Source: Lotus japonicus
Taxonomy: Eukaryota > Streptophyta > Magnoliopsida > Fabales > Fabaceae
Length of the DNA stretch: 64,000 nucleotides
Direction of reading: 5' to 3'
Assembly: GCF_012489685.1 (NCBI RefSeq)
Contig: NC_080044.1
Span: 54,064,964-54,128,963, forward strand
The position numbers and the translations under genes are program-made. This document shows, in pieces, positions 46,359 through 57,997 of this stretch. The notes under the pieces are model-generated. The model did no database searches. It was not told the origin of the DNA and was given only the letters and a program-made list of their open reading frames with translations. Numbering within the stretch: the stretch's first letter is position 1; each line of letters opens with the position of its first letter.

Positions 46359-46555
46359 GGGATCTCAAGCTCCTTGTTTCAACACACCAAAACACCAAAG
46401 ATGTAGCACCTGAAAACGCTTTAAGTTTATATTTGTGTTTTCTTTTTCTCTTATGCTCTTGTTTTAGAGTATTGTGAGATGTAGTTCAAATTTTTAATTT
46501 GGAGAGTGTGGGTGTACTGTGGTCATGGGGTGGTTGAGAGTGAAGTCTATGTGTT

Positions 46556-47693
46556 CAGCGGCGGAAGCACAGGGGTGACTTCCATGTGCTTAGTCACCCC
46601 TGGCTTCTTGAAATTTCTAAAGAAATTTTTTTTAAGCAAAGCATTTAAAGGTAACTAGGCAAGAGGCAGAGAGAGTAATGGTGTGTGAGCACCACCGTTT
46701 ACACACACAACACCGGCAGCTCCTCTTTTTATTTTATTTTTCTTTTAATAATCACATGGAATGGGACACACACATCCAAAGTTATAATATTTGAAAAACA
46801 TAACATTATGGGGAGAACCTAATATGCACCATTTTTAGGTGGTGTAATTTTACACCACCTACTTTGACCGAGTATAACAGGTCAACACATTATTTTTTTT
46901 AAGAAAAAATATCATTAAAAATTTGTCATATATTAAATTTCTTTAAAAAAAGATGTATTGACCTGTTATAGCAGGTTAAAAAAAGTGATCTAAAATTAGA
47001 CCACTTTAAAAGTGGTCCACATTAGGGGTCACCAACATTAAGATAGTAGTGAAGCCGTGTTTTTCTAATGGAAGAAAACAGAAGCAGGAGAAATGAAAAA
47101 ACAAGGCAAAGAGAAGAAAACTTATTGCCTTGTTTGGATTTGCTTAATTAAAAAAACAACATAAAGAAAAAGGACGAGATTCTGCTTAGCTAGTACAATA
47201 TTTTAGAACCTCTCAATTTTCTCTCTTACTCTTCACTTTCTCATGTAACTTTTTATGGATATTCAAATTTTCATGAGTTCAAACTTGAATTTATTGGTTC
47301 AATTCTCTTTTTTATTGCTTAATTGGTCTGATTATATGAGATTGAATTTGTAGTGTTTGTGTTTTGTGAAAAAGAAGTGATAAAAATTATGCACATTTAC
47401 TGTTTGTAAAAAGTTTCCTTTAAAATGTAGTGGTTCTTCTCTTCAATTATCTACAAGATAGTCTTTTTTGTTCTCACCAGAATACTTATGAGCCGGTTAG
47501 TATCTCTTGCACCCAAACTAATATGATATTTCTTATGCTTATATAAAATATCTCTTACATTTAAACTAATTTTTTATTCTCACTAATTTTTTTTTTCGCT
47601 TACCTAATTTTGGCAATTTTTATTTAATAAAAATTGAAATTTTCTTACAAAGATCTCAGTCCCCACCTTCTGAAATTCCTGGCTCCGCCCCTG
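46556..47693. mobile_element. hAT-like non-autonomous transposon inside the LTR
   Basis: 1,138 bp. Left end CAGCGGCGGAAGCACAGG, right end (complement) CAGGGGCGGAGCCAGG. Flanked by a perfect 8-bp duplication TATGTGTT (46548-46555 and 47694-47701), diagnostic for hAT. No transposase. A weak inner inverted repeat lies at about 46809-47030 (CCTAATATGCACC and its partner). Confidence 0.85.
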
Positions 47694-48767
47694 TATGTGT
47701 TGTAACAATTTTCACATAGTGTTTATTCTTTGGTTGTCGGTTTTGACAACGACCGTGGTTTTTTCTCCGGTTTTAGAATTTCCACGTTATATTTTTGAAT
47801 TGTTAATTGTGCTCCTGATTTATTTTACTTCTTCAGTTCAGCTGTTTTATTTCCTAAGAATCATTTGTATTTTGCCTACCTTTATTCTTTTTTCCTGTAC
47901 TGCCTCATTACCATTTAAGTTGCCAACTGCTATACAAAATAGCATGAGAAATGGCATGTAGTATATGTAGTTTTGCATGTCAAGCTCACACCAATAAATG
48001 TTTTACATCGATAAATTAAGTAAGTGGAGCTACTATTGGTGATTTGACATAAGTGATCTTGAGAATTTGAGACAATTAAGACCTTAAATATGTTGTTAGT
48101 GATTTTTTTTTTCAGAGTTAGTGCTACAGTCTTGGAAGACAAGACAGCCATATGCTCGTGTGGGGTTTAACGATTTTCCCATCCTCTTAAAAATTAGAAA
48201 AGCCTGCTAATGCTGAATGATCTCAAATGTGAAAGGTCTCCCCACTTTCTCTAGATCAAGTTACAGACTCTCAAATATAGTCAAATGTGAAAGGTCTTCC
48301 CACTTTCATTTGCATATCTCAGGCGATCCTTCTTTCACTAACCATAAAATAATATAAAGAAAATAAGTAATTGGAATATGATATTTGATCAATTATTTTT
48401 CTTTAATAATTAAGTAAATGAACTTATAAAATTTAGAGTAAAAGTTAGAAAGTAAGAGTGTAAGTCAACACCAAGATTCTTAATAATTTAAATTTTGAAT
48501 TTATGATAGTAATTAATCAATATTTTTGAAAACCACTCATCATCCCCTAATGAAAATATTATGTTGGTTCAATTTTTCTAAATGCATATCAGCACTTCAT
48601 TTTTTAAATAAGTAGTTGCAGATTCGATTCCAGCTCTTGCAAATGAAAAAGACTCATTGACCAACCTCTTGCCTAATAAGCTTACAATGATATAAAATTA
48701 GTCTTACAACTCTTGGCTATTATTATACCTTAGTTCACACTGAAAAAAGTGAATACTAAACTTAATT

Positions 48768-48850
48768 GAGTTGACGCAATTCAACACTTCATTACATAAA
48801 CAAGTGGTTAAGATTTTGATTCGCAACTCATTTAATTTTACCCCATTTAC
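48768..48850 (+). repeat. SINE-like fragment
   Basis: GAGTTGACGCAATTCAACAC and TTTTGATTCGCAACTC align with the unit at 33,772. Confidence 0.35.
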
Positions 48851-49925
48851 AACTCCATATCTCAAACCCTTATTTACTGAATCCCCACGACTACAATGCT
48901 TTATCTTCTATAGCAACTTTAACAAGAACAAAGTCATATTTACCCACTTTACCTTTTGTTTAATGGAAGAGAAGATGCCTTTGGTGTTGTCCAAGCATGT
49001 ATGTCAGCATATGCATAATGCATGCACCATATATTCATGCCACATAGTACATATTCAGATTTACTGATCAGAGCTTTTCTAGGCGCATGCCAAGCACAAA
49101 AGGAAATTAAAGACCACACGAAGGGTAAGTAGTATGTAGTGCTAGAAAGAATTTGTGGCAGGTGAGGAGATGGTGTTGGCAAATTAGGAAACAGAATGGG
49201 ACCCTTATGCCACAACTCTTACCTCTCAATTCTCATTTCACCACTCCATTGTTGAAGGGTCGCTCTCATTGCCTAACTTTAAGTCCCTCAAACCCCCAAC
49301 ACCGCCCATCATGATTCTCAAAGTGCCATGAAAGATGATAAAGAGAAATTGGACCTTATGAAAGAGCTAGAACGACGTAATTAATGGCCACCGTGTGCAC
49401 GCAGTAAAAGCATCTTAATTTGTCTGTAACGCATTTGTGCGTTTCTCTGTTTTGATTTGATTCCTTTTCCTTCTAAATCCTCTGTCGAAATTCAAATCCT
49501 CAATATATGCATGCTAGCTACTATCATTAGTTCTTCTAGATGCACACGTGCTAGGATGCATTCAGGTCATACCATCTTTCTCATGCAAGCATCATCAGAG
49601 AAGACAAAATGGATATTGATTAAAGACATTATAATTACTAATTACTGTTACCTTAGTTGAAATTTGGAAATAATATTAATATAGCGTATATCTTGCTAAA
49701 TTGCGTTGTAAAAACAAAAGGTCAAAAACTACTTTTGAAAAATAATAAATAAAATTTAACGTCAAACATCTTTTCAAAAGAAGTTAGGCAAAGGAGATCA
49801 CGTATCTTGCTGTGCAAGTGCAATAGAACCTGGATCATATTGTCTAGTTGTCCTTTCTTCCCTATTGTGCCGACCATCATAATATGGTCTTCCTTCCCTC
49901 AAGATTACGTTCCATCACAAATATA

Positions 49926-50290
49926 CACTACAACAAAGACTTTTTTAGAGCAAGCATTGATCTTGACATTTACGCTAATTTTTACTTTATAATCTCGGTT
50001 GTGCTGGTTTAAAGTTTTGATCCATTAAACAGCATTAGCCAAATTAAATCAACGCTAATTAGCATTGGCTTGCCGTTCATTAGCATCTGACCTAATTGAT
50101 TCTAAAATCATCGGTCAATTTAGTATTACAACACCGTCTAGCGGTCTAATTTGAAGTGGGTAGGAACCATCTCATAAGCCCACTAGTTAGCGTCGCTTGG
50201 CCGATGCTACATTTTCTCCAACTACAAGAAAAACTCTGATTACTAACGGCTAAAAGTCATTGGCCAAAACTTGTTAATATTCAAGAAAAA
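49926..50290. mobile_element. CACTA-like transposon end fragments
   Basis: CACTACAACAAAG at 49926 resembles a CACTA (En/Spm) terminus. A second similar end, CAACTACAAGAAAAACTC, occurs at about 50219 in the same orientation, followed by ACGGCTAAAAGTCATTGGCC-type subterminal repeats. No complete element or 3-bp duplication resolved. Confidence 0.4.
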
Positions 50291-50427
50291 TACCATCAAT
50301 AATACTTAATTACCGCCCGCCAAAAAATCATGAGTATCTGGTCTCATCGGAAATTTTTTCGATTGCTTTCAAAAACCATTGATAACTTACCTACTACCTT
50401 TTATGTCGATAACTTACTAATACCTCT

Positions 50428-50877
50428 TTGGCAGTGAAGCGAGCGAGGTTCCCCTTCTTAGTCATTCCCGGTGTGGCTTCCGCGGAGTTGGTCGCTGGCT
50501 CTCGGCTTCGAGCGAGAGGTTGGGGGGTTCTGGGTTGCTGGGAAGGCACACGAAGGGATGGCTTGAGATTTTTGTCTTCAAGGAATGTTCTGGTTGGGAA
50601 CTCGTCGATCCATGATGAGACCTTATCCTTGCCGATCGAGGAGAGGCTGATTTTGGTTAAAGATTACTTTTGTGATATGGGGCAAAGGGTCTCATTGGAG
50701 GTTATCTTCCCGGAGATATCCTTTTGGGGTCTTAGGGATATCGCTCAGATGAACAAATGTTGGTTTGCTGATGACGACTTTGTGGAGGAGGGCCTCAATA
50801 TAATCGATTGGGGTGGTGTTTGGACGAAGGTGGAGAAGATGTTTTTGGTTTGGGATCTTGAGTTGTTTAAACATTAA
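50428..50877 (+). pseudogene. Unrecognised 149-codon open frame, probable mobile-element relic
   Basis: Open frame in a GC-richer block that differs from the AT-rich surroundings. The ending (LNIIDWGGVWTKVEKMFLVWD) looks protein-like, with many Trp and acidic residues. I do not recognise a family. Downstream the block continues to about 51240 with stops in all frames and ends in a T/A-rich tail (CTTTCAAAAAATAA), as seen at LINE 3' ends. The first codon is not a supported start. It may be a truncated LINE copy or a transposon-carried fragment. Confidence 0.3.
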
Positions 50878-52957
50878 TTTGAAAGCTATCCCCAATGTTC
50901 CTTATTTTGGAGACACTTTGATGCTCAATGTGTTTCACAAGGGTTTCATCTTTCCCCGTCCTTGAGCTAGTCTTCTTGGTATATGTTTGGATCAACCTCT
51001 AGTACTACGAGTTTGTCTGATTTATGAGGGATGCTCGGAAAAATATCCCCTCTCTCAATGAGGCTATATTCAATAAGAAGGGTCATGTCGTGCAAAATGA
51101 GTTTTAGAGATCAAAATGAGCTCTTCTCTTTTTATGCTCTTTGGAGGTTTTGTGTCCCTCTTTTTTGTTGAGCTTTCCTCCCCTTTTTCCTTGAAAGAAG
51201 TTTCTCAGATTTTTTTGATAATATATAATCTTTTTTCTTTCAAAAAATAACTCACCCGCAATTATTACTGTTGTTAATTACCGACCGCCTAGCCTCCACC
51301 TCCCCCGTTGCCACCCCACCTCCTTGTTTTCCCCCCTTGCCACTGCGACTTGTTACCACAATCGCAGCCACCCCGTAATTGTCATTGCAACACCTCCACA
51401 ATCATCGTGAGTTCTCACACCACTGCGACCATTACTCATCAACGTTTGTGTTTTCGCGACTATCTTTCTGTTGACATCATTGCCTCATCTTGGTTCTCTC
51501 TAGGCAAGTCTCTTGTTTTTTTTTTTTCGAACGTAAGTCTCTTGTTATTATTCTACATCTTTGTTTATGTTTCCTAGAGGAGGTTAGGGATGATTAGTCA
51601 AAAAAAAAATCGATAAGTAGGGATGATGAGTCAAATAGATTTTTTGCTTTTACTGTAAAGTTTAGCAAGTTTATTGAGTAACTTATTCAAATTATAGATT
51701 TTTTTCAGGGATTTGGTTGCTTCTCAAAATTGGTCTCTTTTTAAGGGATCATATTAGATAGACAAATCCTACTTTTGTTAAATTATAAGTCAATTCTAAT
51801 TTATTTCAACAGTGTACATACTGTAAATATGGAAGACACTTGATTGATGTACCTTTTTTGTTCTTGTGTTCTCTCTTAAAGCCATTAGTTATTGCGAAAA
51901 TTAATTTGTAAGGATTTTGGAGGCGACTGTGGTGTCACTAAGGTAACAGTCCATTGTCTGGTGGTGATATGACCTATTTAGGGGTTAATTAAATAATTAC
52001 TTTCCCTCAAATTCCACAATTAATTCTTCAATGTGGAAAGATAGATAAGAAGATCATTTTAGATGGAAATTAAAAAGTACAAAAACAAATAATAACCCAG
52101 ACAAATTGGTTACCTTACCATAAGGAAAAAAGTGAAAGTAAATGGTGAGAACCATTGTTACAACTACCAATTACATCATTTAAAAGTAAGAATTAGGTTT
52201 TACTTGAGAATTAATCTTCACATAATTAATGATTCATTGTTACTCTTAATCGTGCATGATTAGGTGCAAAAAGCTTCACGAAGAAAACATCAAAGTCCAT
52301 AGCCCACTGAAAATGCAAGCCACTTAATAAAGACAGGCAGTAATTATGAGAAATGAAGACCGGAAAAGCAAAGGGAAAAAGAAAAAATGCTGCAAATAGA
52401 TGTTAGTACTATTTTCAACCATCAAACACGTATATCAACTGACGAGATTGTTCTACTTTAAACAGAAGCTTTGAGTTTAAGTTCCTGTAAATGAAGCTGC
52501 ATTAAATACTTAGTACTTGGTAGAAAGAGTTTGGTCGCTTATAATCGTCATATGCGACTCGAACAACATTCTCAATAGAATAGATGATACTAGTGATTTA
52601 AACAAAAATGTTACTGTTTTGATAATGTAATTAATGTCAGACCGTTTTTGAAAGGTTTAAATTTGTGGACCACCTCTCTTCTCCTTACTAATTATGTTAC
52701 CAAGAAATTCCTAGGTGCTCTAAGAGGAAAGAACCTTGAACCATTTAATGGGGTGCCAACTCAACTATGTTTCACCAAAAATTGTAGTGGAGTGGTCTGA
52801 GACTCTGAGTTTCATGTAAAAAAACTCTGTCAATTATAATTATAATTAATACTAATTGTGAAGAACTGAAGATCATTAACTTAGGGTGGTTGAAGTCCAA
52901 GGACTAAATGGAAAATTCCATGGCATAATGTGTGTTGAGTGAGTTATGTATACTCTC

Positions 52958-52967
52958 TATATATATA
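52958..52967 (+). promoter_or_regulatory. TATA box of the short-chain dehydrogenase gene
   Basis: TATATATATA after a CTCTC run, 67-76 bp upstream of the ATG at 53034. This gives a leader of roughly 40 nt. Confidence 0.6.
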
Positions 52968-53033
52968 GATATTGGTTTCTAGTTCCACACAAATATGCTT
53001 TTTTCCTTGTGAGATTCTGAAGCAGGGCAATCC

Positions 53034-55822
53034 ATGAAGGCAACACTAAGGTACTTAGCAGGCACTGCAGGCCCTAGTGGTTTTGGCTCGAATTCAACTG
53101 CAGAGCAAGTCACTGAAGATTGCTCTTCCTTGCTCCCTTCAAATTTAACAGCTCTGATCACAGGTGAGTCTGACATAGTCCCTGATAGAATCATGATAAA
53201 GTTTATCACCATTTGTGATCAAACATTTGTCCCTCATAGAATCTTTCTTCTGAGTTTCACCATTTGATTTTTCATTGCTTCTAGTCTGTTTTGTCAGAAG
53301 CTGATAAGTCATAAGTGTGAGTGTGGCTGTGTCATCCATCACTTGATTTTGAAAATTCTTGTAGATTTTTTTCTTGTCTCGTTCTTTATATCTATGTCAC
53401 TGGTGTTTTCATTTGTACTTTCTTGGATCCACATTTTGTTTTGTTTATGATAGAAATCTCTATCCAAGTTTTTACTTAGGACTTCATTAAATTTGACTTT
53501 AATCTACCAGCTAAGCTCTCACCTAAAAATATTTCAGGTGGTTTTCTTACTGATTATTTTTGTGACTCTGGGGAAGGTTGAGTCTCAAGAGTGGTGTTTC
53601 TTTTTGGCTGCATGAAGAAGTGGTTGTCTCTTTAGTCTTTAGTATATTGTTCTTTTATTTGTTCATACTGGATAACCCCATCTACACTACATCCACATCC
53701 ACATCCACCTAGTTTGTGTTGGATTCATTCCACGCTTGGGAATTGATTGACGGGAATCATTTTTAGATGGTTATATAGATATTTGACAGTCGATTAAGAG
53801 AATTGATTTTAATCTCAAACTCAATTCTGCAGAGAAACTAGGGATAGTAGCTTCTCCGGTGAATCAAATGTGAGATTTTATAATTGTATTTCACAACATT
53901 ACCCCGTGGGAATTACTTTTCCAGTAAACGGATCCAGACGTAAATCACTCAAACTTTAACTCACTTTTACATAATCAACTTTCCTTAAATCAATTCTCAA
54001 AACGTTGATCCAAACACACACACTAGAATCTCACAATCGTCTCCTTATTTACCCGCATCAAGAATGATAAGTCTCAAGAATATTCTCTATATACTTTTAA
54101 TGTGGGATTAGCTTTATTAATTAAGTTGTTATTTGTCAAATTTTTAATTGAAGGAGCTACTTCTGGTATTGGAGCTGAAACAGCAAGGGTCTTAGCCAAG
54201 AGAGGAGTTAGAGTTGTGATTGGTGCCAGGGACATGAAAAAGGCAAGGGAAGTGAGAGGAAAAATCCTAAAGGAGAGTCCAAACGCTGAGGTTATTCTAT
54301 TGGAGATTGATCTTAGCTCTTTTGCTTCTGTACAGAGATTTTGTTCAGAGTTTTTAGCTTTAGAATTGCCCCTTAATATTCTCATGTAAGTTTTCATTTA
54401 GAATTTTCCCTCCTTTTCATTGTATATTCAGTAAGAAAAGTGAGATCATGTATATTCATGCTGTGCTAATAGTTGAATGCACATATTTCACAGAAACAAT
54501 GCAGGAATATACTCTCAGAACTTGGAGTTCTCTGAAGAGAAAATTGAATTGACATTTGCTACAAATTACTTAGGTACTTTTCCATTGAATTCAACTTTGG
54601 CATGAACAAGAAAGGGGAAAAGCTTTCATAGTTTCATAAGTTTTCTCTTCTTAAATTGCAGGACACTTTTTGTTAACAAAACTGCTACTGGAGAAAATCA
54701 TAGATACTGCAAACAAGACAGGCATTCAAGGAAGAATCATAAATATTTCTTCTGTGATTCATAGCTGGGTGAAAAGAACCGGTTTTTGTTTCAACGACAT
54801 GGTCCGCGGAAAAAAGTACAACCACCATCACTTGCTCCCTTGAAAAACAAGCTTGAATGCATCAAATTTTGGATATTAATCATTGTAATTCTCTTCTAAT
54901 GCAGTTATAATGGTACACGCGCATATGCTCAGTCAAAACTTGCCACAATTCTGCATGTGAAGGAAATAGCCAGACAGTTGAAGGTTAAAATGAGAAATAA
55001 CCCCAACAAAGTTTCTATTTTTGTTATCTGTGGTGAATGCTAAAGTAGAAATTTTCATGACCCACTAAAATTTTCTTGGAAATTGGGTGATAATGATCAC
55101 AGGCAAGGAATGCAAGAGTAACCATCAATGCAGTGCATCCAGGCATTGTGAAGACAGGAATTATTAGAGCACATAAAGGTTTAATAACAGGTAAGTACTA
55201 ATCTTAATTTCATAGGAATTAGGAAACTCATCCTTATTTCATTATGAGGTTAATTCCACTAAATATATGTAAAACTTGCTTACAGATTCCTTGTTTTTCA
55301 TTGCATCAAAGTTGCTGAAATCGATATCACAGGTTCGTTAACAAAGAGATCCTTGGAATCTTTCAAACTAGATGGTTTCAGTAAAAGCTAGTACAAGTCA
55401 GGGTTTTAAATTGTGTTCTGCAATGCAACGGCAATTGTATCCACAAGTTCTCACAATAGCATTGCGACCTTAATTGTGGTCATATCAACCCGCATTTGTC
55501 CGTAATTCCATGCTGCAATTGCAATTTAAAACCCTGCTATAAGTTGCCAAAACCATAATTTTGGGATCTCAAGGCAAAAACTAATGATTTACATGAATAT
55601 GATGTGTGTATGCAGGGCGCATCAACTACTTGTTATGTTGCTCTAAGCAGCCAAACAGAGGGGGTGAGTGGGAAGTACTTTACAGATTGTAACGAGAGTG
55701 AATGCTCGAGTCTAGCGAACGATGAATTGGAAGCTAAAAAGCTATGGAATGACACACATGCCTTGCTTCAGAAGAGACTAAGACAAGCAGCAACTAGAAG
55801 AAGCCCTTTTCTAGCCTTGTAG
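53034..55822 (+). CDS. TIC32-like short-chain dehydrogenase/reductase, eight exons, 338 aa
   Basis: NAD(P)-dependent Rossmann-fold enzyme of the retinol dehydrogenase/TIC32-like group; substrate unknown. Exons: 53034-53163, 54154-54385, 54494-54573, 54662-54815, 54905-54983, 55103-55190, 55286-55332 and 55616-55822. All GT-AG with matched phases, 1,017 coding bases. Cofactor motif TGATSGIG at residues 43-50, NNAG at 122-125, catalytic Ser near 178 (INISSVIHSW), and YAQSK with Tyr206 and Lys210. HPGIVKTGI and GKYFTDCNE are typical of the group. The start (MKATLRYLAGTAGPSGFGS) resembles that of Arabidopsis At1g64590-like proteins more than the true pea Tic32 (316 aa), so a role at the chloroplast translocon is not implied. 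Intron 1 is 990 bp and carries a MITE-like stretch near 53,690-54,025. Confidence 0.9.
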
Positions 55823-56536
55823 TCTAGACACCATGTGTGAATGTATCTATGTATTTATGTGTATATGGCAAACCAAAACCACACCATAAATCCATAATCA
55901 AAGGGTTTTAGAGTTATACCCTTCTCTCAATAGCTCGACAATGATTTCTAATTTATTGTACAAAATTACAATGATTTCTCACATTGCCAGTTCTTCAGAA
56001 TCCTTTGTATCTGTTTTCTTGTTCATAATAGGTGTTACGTTGTAATTTGCTATTGGTCAGTGCACTTCTGAAATGCAGCAATTTTTCCATCACGTTCTAT
56101 ATGGTGATTGTATTATTCAAGGCATTCACCAATTTAGGAGAATTGGCAAGGGTGAACTGGTTGCAGGCTTCTGTGATCTGTCCTCTCACCTGCAAAAAGC
56201 ATCAATCTTGTTCTCTAAATAAGCCTGATTCGTGTTTTATTAGTTCTTCTGTTCAAATTCAAAATTGTAATGATGTGTTCAAATATGACAATAGATTTGG
56301 CCATTAGTTTGGAAAAATCTCTAACTCTTGGGCATTAAAATTCCATTTTCATTACCAAGTTCTTGGTCTTCTATTCCATGTAATGTGTAGTCCACTTAAG
56401 ACAACTTGACATGCTTATAAAAAAAAAGACAACTTGACATCAATAAGGCTTTGCTAAATTGTGACTTGTTTGTGACAAGCTTCAAGACAATGGTTCCACA
56501 AATTCTCCTCTACCGTGCTTACACATGGCTTCACTT

Positions 56537-56692
56537 AGTCCAACAATTATTGATCTCTGTTAGGTTATTTTTTATAACCCAACAGCAAAGAAGAAAAGAC
56601 ATAAAGGATTTAGAAGTCCAACAATTATTGATCTCTGTTAGGTTATTTTTTATAACCCAACAGCAAAGAAGAAAAGACATAAAGGATTTAGA
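56537..56692. repeat. Tandem duplication, 2 x 78 bp
   Basis: Two identical units from AGTCCAACAATTATTGATC to AGGATTTAGA. Each holds a small hairpin, GTTAGGTTAT with ATAACCCAAC. Confidence 0.9.
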
Positions 56693-57011
56693 AGAGAGAG
56701 AAGTGAGAATAGAGAAGATATGATACACAAAATAAATCCTTATGGATTAACAAGAAGGAAAACCTTCCTCCAAGGGTTTACAAACTCTAATACTCAAAAT
56801 CCTAAATCTAACCTAATGAGAAAACTCTTTTTTTTTTGGTCGAAAGAATACTCTTATTTACACTAGTGTAACCATACTAACTAGATAAAACTGGCCCAAC
56901 CCAAATAATAAAGACAGACTCAGCTAAACAGGCCTAAAAACTAATTGATATGGTCAAGAACTAGCACAGGCGCAGGCCCACAAGGCTGCAAACTTTATTT
57001 AGAACCCTAAC
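56637..57011 (-). repeat. Possible solo LTR, minus orientation
   Basis: Bounded by TGTTAGG and CCCTAACA, 375 bp. Beyond the right end, the minus strand reads GATCCAGTAGTGAAGAG just before the putative LTR. No clear flanking duplication. Confidence 0.3.
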
Positions 57012-57069
57012 AACCTCTCTTCACTACTGGATCTGGAAAAAGTTCGGTCATTTTGTTAGTCTATATGAT

Positions 57070-57215
57070 GATAATAGGTGCAATTGTTGTTCCTTATCAA
57101 AATTCAACCACAAGGGTGCAAATGTTGGTGATTGTTGGTCCTTAACAAAATTCAATCACAAAGGTGCAATTGTTGGTCTTGATCAAAATTGAATCAGCAA
57201 AGGTGCAATTGCTGC
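57070..57215. repeat. Imperfect triple repeat
   Basis: The motif GGTGCAATTGTTG then CCTT-TCAAAATTCAA-CACAA occurs three times with drift, unit about 45-60 bp. Confidence 0.6.
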
Positions 57216-57997
57216 CTTCAGCAGCCTATCAAATTGAAGATCATAGTTGATCTTGAATATTTTCTTGGCCTAAAGGGAGCTAAATCCTCAAGGCATTTCA
57301 CTGCTTGTGAATACTAGTTACCTCACCTCCTAGCCATAGAACCTGCCCATAAATCCAGGGTTAAGACTTACTTCTACAGAAAGAGCACTATTACCTGATG
57401 CAGCCCCAATATACAAGACTGATGTATTTGGCCATATCACCCTGGGCCTTAATGCCTTATGATGGCAAGATGTAAGCAGCTAATACGAGTCTCATAGTAG
57501 CAATCTTTCTGCTGCCACCCTCAAAAGTTCAATAATATACTGTATACAGCTAATGGTTAAAATGATATTTTAGAACACACTGCAGAAAAATAAACATGGA
57601 AATCCATGTCCAATACACTTGCATCATATACATTGCCAACAAAAGATACCAGCAGTACAATGACTGATTTTAAATTAAACAATTCTGCAAGTTTGGCAAC
57701 GGGAAAATACTAAACATGTACACACAAAATCATAAATACATGAAGATTTTTAAATAGATTACAACGAATCTCCTGTTTCCCAACATAGTTTCAACTTCTA
57801 CAGTTCTACCCATTCTGAGAGGAAATCTTCTGATCTGTTATATACAGGTTCAGACATCTAGAACACAGACATCTTAGGAATCAAGTGTCAATTTGTTAGC
57901 ACTTAACAACCAGAGTTGCGTGCTATGCCTACAAGAGCACTTGAGGCACCTCAGCTTGTATTGTGAAATCAGGCGGCAAGCATCCTACAAGTCCACT

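Larger units (their letters stand above)
45170..47859 (+). mobile_element. Non-autonomous LTR retroelement, interrupted by a hAT insertion
   Basis: Two LTRs (45170-45647; 46231-47859 including the insertion) enclose a 583-bp internal region. GTGGTATCAGAGC directly follows the first LTR (primer site) and AAGTTGGAGAT precedes the second. The interior has only a short frame after the primer site (start near 45671, MDITLCGIAKVPKK). That could be a gag beginning, and no pol is present. Flanks are ATCAC (45165-45169) and ATCAT (47860-47864), one base different, consistent with a decayed 5-bp duplication. Confidence 0.8.
46231..47859 (+). repeat. 3' LTR of the short element, split by a transposon
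   Basis: Matches the 5' LTR at about 95% before and after the hAT insertion. The terminal CA has changed to GA. The part after the insertion restarts at GTAACAATTTTCACATAG. Confidence 0.85.
47865..52957. other. Intergenic region without a recognised host gene
   Basis: AT-rich. Holds a SINE-like fragment (48.77 kb), CACTA-like ends (49.9-50.3 kb), an unexplained ORF block (50.4-51.2 kb) and low-complexity C/T-rich sequence (51.28-51.45 kb). The last few hundred bases are the promoter of the dehydrogenase gene. Confidence 0.5.
55823..57997. other. Region between the dehydrogenase and SPC25 stops
   Basis: The two genes converge here. It contains the 3' UTRs, a 78-bp tandem duplication, a possible solo LTR and a triple repeat. 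No gene seen. Confidence 0.5.

Noticed and set aside
55604..55615. Separate gene starting MCMQ at 55,604
   Set aside because: It is the last exon of the dehydrogenase; the first four codons are intron sequence ending at the TGCAG acceptor.
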